Origin: an uncultured Lachnospiraceae bacterium
GTDB lineage: Bacteria; Bacillota; Clostridia; Lachnospirales; Lachnospiraceae
Direction: 5' to 3'
DNA: 64,000 nucleotides
NCBI GenBank assembly: GCA_949051815.1
Contig: CARQVR010000003.1
Coordinates: 83,985 to 147,984, forward strand
The position numbers and the translations under genes were made by a program. Of the stretch, positions 59,553-64,000 are shown in pieces (the stretch's first letter is position 1; each line of letters opens with the position of its first letter). The notes beneath the pieces were generated by a model. That model saw only the letters and a program-made list of their open reading frames with translations, had not been told where the DNA came from and did not search any database.

Positions 59553-60734
59553 ATGGAAGCATATGAAGTATTAAGAGATTTGGCGATTATTATTTTCGCC
59601 GCAAAATTTTTCGGGGTAGTTGCCAGAAAATGTAAAGCGCCTCAGGTTGTGGGGCAGATCGTGGCGGGACTCCTGATCGGTCCCTGTGTGCTGGGCTGGG
59701 TCGCTCCTTCCGATTTTATCACACACATGGCAGAGATCGGCGTCGTGCTCCTTATGTTTGAGGTAGGACTGGAAACGGATTTAAAAGAGCTGATCAAGAC
59801 AGGCCCTATCGCCCTTTTGATCGCCTGCGCGGGTGTGTTTATTCCACTGGCATTAGGTGCGCTTTTATATATGGGGTTTTACGGCGTCGCGCCCTGGGGC
59901 AGCGAAGAATTTTTCAAGGCTGTTTTTATCGGCACCATTATGACAGCCACCAGCGTCAGTATTACCGTAGCCGCTCTACAGGAATTAGGTAAGATTAAAA
60001 GTAAGGTTGGCACGACGATTGTCAGCGCCGCCATCATAGACGACGTGATCGGCATTATCGTACTTACTTTTGTGATCGGATTTAAGTCCCCCGATTCCCA
60101 CCCGGGCATGGTCGTTTTAAAGACCATCATTTTCTTTATTATTGCCGTAACAGGCGGTTTCGTTGTGTTTAAACTTTTTCTGGCTCTGGATAAACGCTAT
60201 CCGCATACGAGGCGTATTCCCATTGTCGCTATGGCGTTCTGCTTCGCTCTCTCCTATGTGGCGGAAAAGTATTTCGGCATCGCGGACATCACGGGAGCCT
60301 ACATAGCCGGTATCGTGCTCTGCAACTTAAGCGACAATACTTACATAGAACGCAAAGTGGACGTAAGCTCCTACATGCTTTTCGGCCCGCTGTTTTTCGC
60401 CAGTATCGGTCTGAAAACCAACTTTGACGCAATGGACTCCACGCTGTTTATTTTCTGCATCTGTTTCGTGATTGTGGCGCTGTTTGCCAAAATCATCGGC
60501 TGCGGACTGGCTGCCAGACTCTGCCGTTACACTTTCTCCGATTCCCTGAAAATCGGCGTCGGCATGATGACCCGCGGAGAGGTGGCTCTGATTGTGGCAC
60601 AAAAAGGACTGGCGGCAGATTTACTGACTTCCGATTATTTTATGGCGGTGATTTTGCTGATTCTGTTCTCCTCCATCGCAACGCCGATTATATTGAAATT
60701 CCTTTATAATAAAGAGGAAATTAACAAAAAATAA
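59553..60734 (+). CDS. Cation:proton antiporter (KefB/CPA2 family)
   Basis: Start 59553 (MEAYEVLRDLAIIIFAAKFFG) follows TTGGAGG. The 393-residue protein has about 12 membrane segments, with CPA2 motifs QVVGQIVAGLLIGP, IIDDVIGIIVL (paired Asp residues) and ITGAYIAGIVL. It exchanges Na+ or K+ for protons at the membrane. No C-terminal regulatory domain is present. Confidence 0.92.
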   Translation: MEAYEVLRDLAIIIFAAKFFGVVARKCKAPQVVGQIVAGLLIGPCVLGWVAPSDFITHMAEIGVVLLMFEVGLETDLKELIKTGPIALLIACAGVFIPLALGALLYMGFYGVAPWGSEEFFKAVFIGTIMTATSVSITVAALQELGKIKSKVGTTIVSAAIIDDVIGIIVLTFVIGFKSPDSHPGMVVLKTIIFFIIAVTGGFVVFKLFLALDKRYPHTRRIPIVAMAFCFALSYVAEKYFGIADITGAYIAGIVLCNLSDNTYIERKVDVSSYMLFGPLFFASIGLKTNFDAMDSTLFIFCICFVIVALFAKIIGCGLAARLCRYTFSDSLKIGVGMMTRGEVALIVAQKGLAADLLTSDYFMAVILLILFSSIATPIILKFLYNKEEINKK

Positions 60735-60857
60735 GAATTGATTGTAAAAGAATTGCTTATGTTGCAATGTTTTTGTTGGTTGTTTTTCTGATTACTGTCA
60801 TAACACTTTTTATCATTTGACAGACGCAGACCCGACAGTCTGATTTCAAAAAATTAC

Positions 60858-60890
60858 GTGCTGCAAAACACATGAAAAGTTTTGCAGCAC
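60858..60890. terminator. Terminator between the antiporter and trxA
   Basis: A perfect 12-bp inverted repeat GTGCTGCAAAAC and GTTTTGCAGCAC (60858-60869 and 60879-60890). It is followed by ATTTATTT and serves the antiporter, and perhaps the convergent thioredoxin gene. Confidence 0.75.
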
Positions 60891-60940
60891 ATTTATTTCT
60901 GCGGGCAGCGAGCCAAGTGACTGCCTGCAGACATTTGACT

Positions 60941-61258
60941 TTACAACACTTTTGAAAGCTGCGCTTCCAGCTCTTCCGGCGGTACCGCTCCCACGATATT
61001 TTCGACCGGTTCACCCTTCACGAAAATCTTCATATTGGGAATATTCATAACGCGGTACATTCTGGCGAGTCCGTCCTCCTCGTCTATGTTGCATTTTCCG
61101 ATCTTTACCTTACCGTCATACTTCTCTGCAAGCTGCGCAATGATCGGCGCCATCATCTTACAGGGGCCGCACCAGTCCGCATAGAAGTCCACCAGAACAG
61201 GAACCTCCGACTGCAAAACCTCACTCTCAAAATTTTCGCTTGTAAATTTGTACTCCAT
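60941..61258 (-). CDS. trxA: Thioredoxin
   Basis: The 105-residue protein has the active-site CGPC motif (C30 to C33, YADWCGPCKMM). It reduces disulfides in cytoplasmic proteins. It has the family proline in RVMNIPNMKIFVKG. Confidence 0.95.
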   Translation of the reverse strand: MEYKFTSENFESEVLQSEVPVLVDFYADWCGPCKMMAPIIAQLAEKYDGKVKIGKCNIDEEDGLARMYRVMNIPNMKIFVKGEPVENIVGAVPPEELEAQLSKVL

Positions 61259-61336
61259 GCGCTTTTCCTCCTTATCTTTGTCTTTCTATCGTTTTGTTTC
61301 TATATCAACCGTTTTCAATCCAAATGCCTTCTCACA

Positions 61337-61975
61337 TTATCTTTCAATCACATATTTGCAGATCGGATTCCCTTTCGAGGAAAACCGCTCCTCATACTCG
61401 GTCATCACGTTTCCTTCCATCATTTGGACGTTGTTGTGGAGATCCTCTGTCACTTGAAGGATTTTCCATCCTGCCGGTTCCAGCTCCTCCAGCGCAAACT
61501 GAAACAGATCATGGTTGTCCGTCTTAAATTCGATCACACCGTCCGGTATTAGTATCTCATCATACCGCCGTAAAAATTCACGGGAAGGAAGTCTGCGCTT
61601 CGCGTGCCTGTCCTTCGGCCACGGATCGGAAAAATTCAAATAAATACGGTCTACTTCGCCTTTCGCAAAAACAGACGTGATTTCTTCCGCCTCCATACGG
61701 ATAAAATAAAGATTCGGCAGGGGATCCGCCTCCAGTTTTTGTATGCCCCGGATCAGTACGCTGGAATATTTTTCAATTCCCACATAATTGATATGGGGAT
61801 TAAGCCTTGCCAGATCCATAATAAAACGACCTTTGCCCATGCCGATTTCTATGCGGACGGGATTATCGTTTCCGAAGACTTCATGCCATTTTCCCCGGCA
61901 TTCCTGCGGATTATGTATCACATAATCACAGGCCGCTATCACTTCCCTTGATCCTGTTACGTTTCTTAATCTCAT
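61337..61975 (-). CDS. trmB: tRNA (guanine-N7-)-methyltransferase
   Basis: The 212-residue protein has the TrmB SAM-binding motif VRIEIGMGKGRFIMDLA and the catalytic LNFSDPWPKDRHAKRRL. It makes m7G46 in tRNAs. Confidence 0.95.
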   Translation of the reverse strand: MRLRNVTGSREVIAACDYVIHNPQECRGKWHEVFGNDNPVRIEIGMGKGRFIMDLARLNPHINYVGIEKYSSVLIRGIQKLEADPLPNLYFIRMEAEEITSVFAKGEVDRIYLNFSDPWPKDRHAKRRLPSREFLRRYDEILIPDGVIEFKTDNHDLFQFALEELEPAGWKILQVTEDLHNNVQMMEGNVMTEYEERFSSKGNPICKYVIER

Positions 61976-62061
61976 ACTTTTACCTTATTTTCTTCGTTTT
62001 TCGCGCCGCCTGCTTTTCTTTGGCACTGGGTATATTTTAACTCATTTTGTATTTTTTGTGA

Positions 62062-62096
62062 ATACACTACAGTTTTTCTTTCAAATAGTGTATGAT
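62062..62096 (+). promoter_or_regulatory. Dyad overlapping the D,D-carboxypeptidase promoter
   Basis: A perfect 8-bp inverted repeat, ATACACTA (62062-62069) and TAGTGTAT (62086-62093), 16 nt apart, overlaps a -10 TATGAT (62091-62096). A clear -35 is not recognised. It could be a repressor site. Confidence 0.5.
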
Positions 62097-62163
62097 ATGT
62101 TAAGACAGACTCATAATTTATAGCATATATCATATATTTGTTATCATAGAAAGGTTTTACCGC

Positions 62164-63666
62164 ATGTTATTTAAGAAAAGAATCAGGTTTTTGCAGTCCG
62201 GGCGGATCGCGGCATTGCTCCTTACGCTTCCTCTGGTTTTTGTAAGTTCACTCCAAAGCGGTGTCGTTTTCGCCGCAGAACCGGCTACTTTTGAGGAAAT
62301 GCAGGCAGAAGCAGAAGCCCGGAAATTACTTCCGATCCAGTCAAACGAGATCGACAATTGGCCTGCAGGTCCTCAGGTAGGTGCACAGTCTGCCATCCTG
62401 ATGGACGCCAATACAGGCGTTATTCTCTATTCTAAAAATATTCACGAGCGTCTCTATCCCGCCAGCACAACGAAAATCATGACCGCACTTCTTGCCATGG
62501 AAAAGGGCAATCTGGATGACACTGTAGAATTTAGCCATGAGGCTGTTTTCAGCGTACCTTCGGACGGTTCCAATATGGGTATGGACGAGGGAGAATCCAT
62601 CTCGTTAGAGGAATGTCTCTACGGAGTTATGGTAGCCTCCGCCAATGAGGCCGCCAATGCCGCCGGCGAATATATTTCCGGCTCTATCGAAGATTTTGTG
62701 GCATTAATGAATAAGCGGGCGGAAGAAATGGGCTGTACCGATACCCATTTTACCAATACCAACGGTCTCCATGATCCCGACCATTACACAAGCGCTTATG
62801 ATCTCGCACTGATTTCCAGTCAGTTTTTCCGCAATGAAATGCTTTGCAAAATAAGCAATACCCCGCGCTATCACTTTGAAGCTACCGCCACCCAGCCTGA
62901 CGATTTTTATAAAAACAATAAACACAAGCTGGTTAACGGTGAAATTCCCTATGAAGGTATTTTAGGCGGAAAAACAGGTTATACTGATAATTCCAGACAG
63001 ACTCTGGTGACCTGCGCGGAGCAGAACGGAATGCGTCTTGTCTGTGTTGTCTTTAAGGAAGAAACCCCGGATCAGTTTACTGACACTGCGGAACTGTTTG
63101 ACTATGGCTTCCACAATTTCCAGGTGCTCAATATTTCAGAAAACGAAGAAAAATACAACATAGAGTCCACAGGCTTTTTGCAGATCGGAAATGATGTTTT
63201 CGGCAGTTCAAAGCCCATTCTCTCTATTGATACCGATAGCTATGTGATTATCCCGAATACCATTTCTTTTCAGGATCTGGATTCGGAAATTGATTACAGC
63301 CAGTCGGATGAAAACCGGGTGGCCGGTATCGAATATTCTTACAACGGTATGTATGTAGGTAGCGCATACCTGAATCTTGTTACCGATAATGCTTCTTCTT
63401 ATGAGTTTGACACAAAAATGACTGCTACGGATGTCAGTGTGGAAAAGACGGAAACAGAAGCCGAACCGTTACAGGACACGATTTTTATTAATATCAAAAA
63501 AGTGCTGGTCATTATTCTGGTTCTCGCCGCCATCGTTATCACTATCTTTATGGTGCACGCGTTAATCACGAACGGTAGAACCGCCAAGCGCAGAAACAAC
63601 CGTATTAAGCGCAAACAAAAACGTCGCTCGCGTATGCGCACGGATTTTGATGATTTTGATTTTTAA
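62164..63666 (+). CDS. D-alanyl-D-alanine carboxypeptidase (DacF/PBP5 type)
   Basis: The 500-residue precursor has a signal peptide (to about residue 37). The catalytic motifs are SxxK (S101, K104 in PASTTKIM), SxN (S159, N161) and KTG (K270). The C-terminal PBP5 domain is followed by a membrane anchor (about 447-468) and a basic tail. It trims pentapeptides in peptidoglycan outside the membrane and is linked to spore cortex or cell-wall maturation in relatives. Confidence 0.93.
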   Translation: MLFKKRIRFLQSGRIAALLLTLPLVFVSSLQSGVVFAAEPATFEEMQAEAEARKLLPIQSNEIDNWPAGPQVGAQSAILMDANTGVILYSKNIHERLYPASTTKIMTALLAMEKGNLDDTVEFSHEAVFSVPSDGSNMGMDEGESISLEECLYGVMVASANEAANAAGEYISGSIEDFVALMNKRAEEMGCTDTHFTNTNGLHDPDHYTSAYDLALISSQFFRNEMLCKISNTPRYHFEATATQPDDFYKNNKHKLVNGEIPYEGILGGKTGYTDNSRQTLVTCAEQNGMRLVCVVFKEETPDQFTDTAELFDYGFHNFQVLNISENEEKYNIESTGFLQIGNDVFGSSKPILSIDTDSYVIIPNTISFQDLDSEIDYSQSDENRVAGIEYSYNGMYVGSAYLNLVTDNASSYEFDTKMTATDVSVEKTETEAEPLQDTIFINIKKVLVIILVLAAIVITIFMVHALITNGRTAKRRNNRIKRKQKRRSRMRTDFDDFDF

Positions 63667-63693
63667 TAAATTTAAAAAAGAAATAGAAAACTC

Positions 63694-63724
63694 TTGACCT
63701 TATACTAACTATACCCCTTACACT
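63694..63724 (+). promoter_or_regulatory. Possible MerR-type promoter with long spacer
   Basis: -35 TTGACC (63694-63699) and -10 TACACT (63719-63724) are 19 bp apart, a length typical of MerR-regulated promoters. The spacer contains TATACT and TATACC but no clean dyad. Confidence 0.5.
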
Positions 63725-63759
63725 TATCTCAACAAACAGGGAAAGGAGGCACATTTCTA

Positions 63760-64000
63760 TTGAACATCAACGAATTGGAACGTCTGACCGGAATCACCAG
63801 ACAGAATATCCGTTTCTATGAAAAGAAATCTTTACTTCACCCGAACAGAAACCCCGAAAACAATTATCGGGAATATTCGGATGAGGACATAGCTACACTC
63901 AAAACGATCAAGCTTTTACGGAAACTGGATTTCTCATTGGATGATATCCACAGCGTCCTGTCGGCTGAGATACCGCTTCACACATTGTTAGAGCAGCATC
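63760..64000 (+). CDS. MerR-family regulator (cut by window edge)
   Basis: The start is TTG 63760 after GGAGG. At least 80 residues are seen, starting MNINELERLTGITRQNIRFYEKKSLLHPNRNPENNYREYSDEDIATLKTIKLLRKLDFSLDDI, a complete MerR DNA-binding domain. The effector-binding part lies beyond the window. Confidence 0.9.
   Translation, partial: MNINELERLTGITRQNIRFYEKKSLLHPNRNPENNYREYSDEDIATLKTIKLLRKLDFSLDDIHSVLSAEIPLHTLLEQH

Overview
The window reads as chromosome from a low-to-mid GC anaerobic Firmicute, most likely a gut Lachnospiraceae (Clostridia). The grounds are the strong AGGAGG ribosome binding sites, a proS T-box, a peroxide-type Fur regulator beside a reverse rubrerythrin and a rubredoxin, the sporulation-linked block mazG-hup-S4-yabP-yabQ-divIC-spoIIE-tilS-hpt-ftsH, a CotS-type kinase, and several plant-polysaccharide loci. 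No rRNA, CRISPR array or complete insertion sequence was seen. One tRNA (Pro, anticodon CGG) is present.

Layout. 1-2.7 kb: cut-off AraC regulator divergent from a sugar kinase/class II aldolase operon. 2.8-7.3 kb: membrane-anchored amidase and a BlaI/M56 (BlaR1-like) pair with a clear operator. 7.4-14.2 kb: small membrane protein, proS under a T-box, an Rpn-nuclease remnant, an O-antigen-ligase-like protein, a YtvI/AI-2E family protein and an RluA-type pseudouridine synthase. 14.2-20.2 kb: histidine kinase and response regulator, PerR-like regulator with rubrerythrin and rubredoxin, an HPr-like protein without the active histidine, a TIM-barrel isomerase and Hsp20. 20.2-23.9 kb: ECF sigma factor, membrane anti-sigma-like protein and VWA lipoprotein. 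24-30.2 kb: arabinose-type operon (binding protein, two permeases, GH51, LacI regulator) with two identical LacI-type operators. 30.3-34.1 kb: MGMT-family protein, transglutaminase-like protein and GH13 amylase. 34.4-42.6 kb: the ftsH-to-mazG block. 42.7-46.6 kb: RelE/YoeB-DinJ toxin-antitoxin pair, PEGA-repeat lipoprotein and CotS-like kinase. 46.7-54 kb: CCA enzyme, GH3 and GH127 glycosidases and an AraC regulator. 54-64 kb: second HPr-like protein, HAD phosphatase, AT-rich AlbA_2/GHKL gene, AraC regulator, tRNA-Pro, a 56-residue protein, membrane protein, antiporter, thioredoxin, TrmB, a D,D-carboxypeptidase and a truncated MerR regulator.

Most unusual signal: a structured intergenic element occurs three times (about 3973-4067, 16512-16587 and 45545-45658). 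Each copy has the same orientation, with its gene-proximal hairpin 61-71 nt before the start codon of an envelope-related gene (TM-anchored amidase, sensor kinase, PEGA lipoprotein). The copies share a gene-proximal hairpin and a long-range closing stem, and they show paired base changes, as expected of a structured RNA leader. A mobile REP/MITE-like repeat is the main alternative.

How the genes fit together: GH51, GH127 and GH3 with the sugar ABC transporter form a likely arabinan/arabinoside capability. The PerR-rubrerythrin-rubredoxin group handles peroxide in an anaerobe. The BlaI/M56 pair, the two-component system, the ECF sigma group and the leader-carrying genes all point to envelope sensing. 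All functions are inferred from sequence reading alone; no database search was run.
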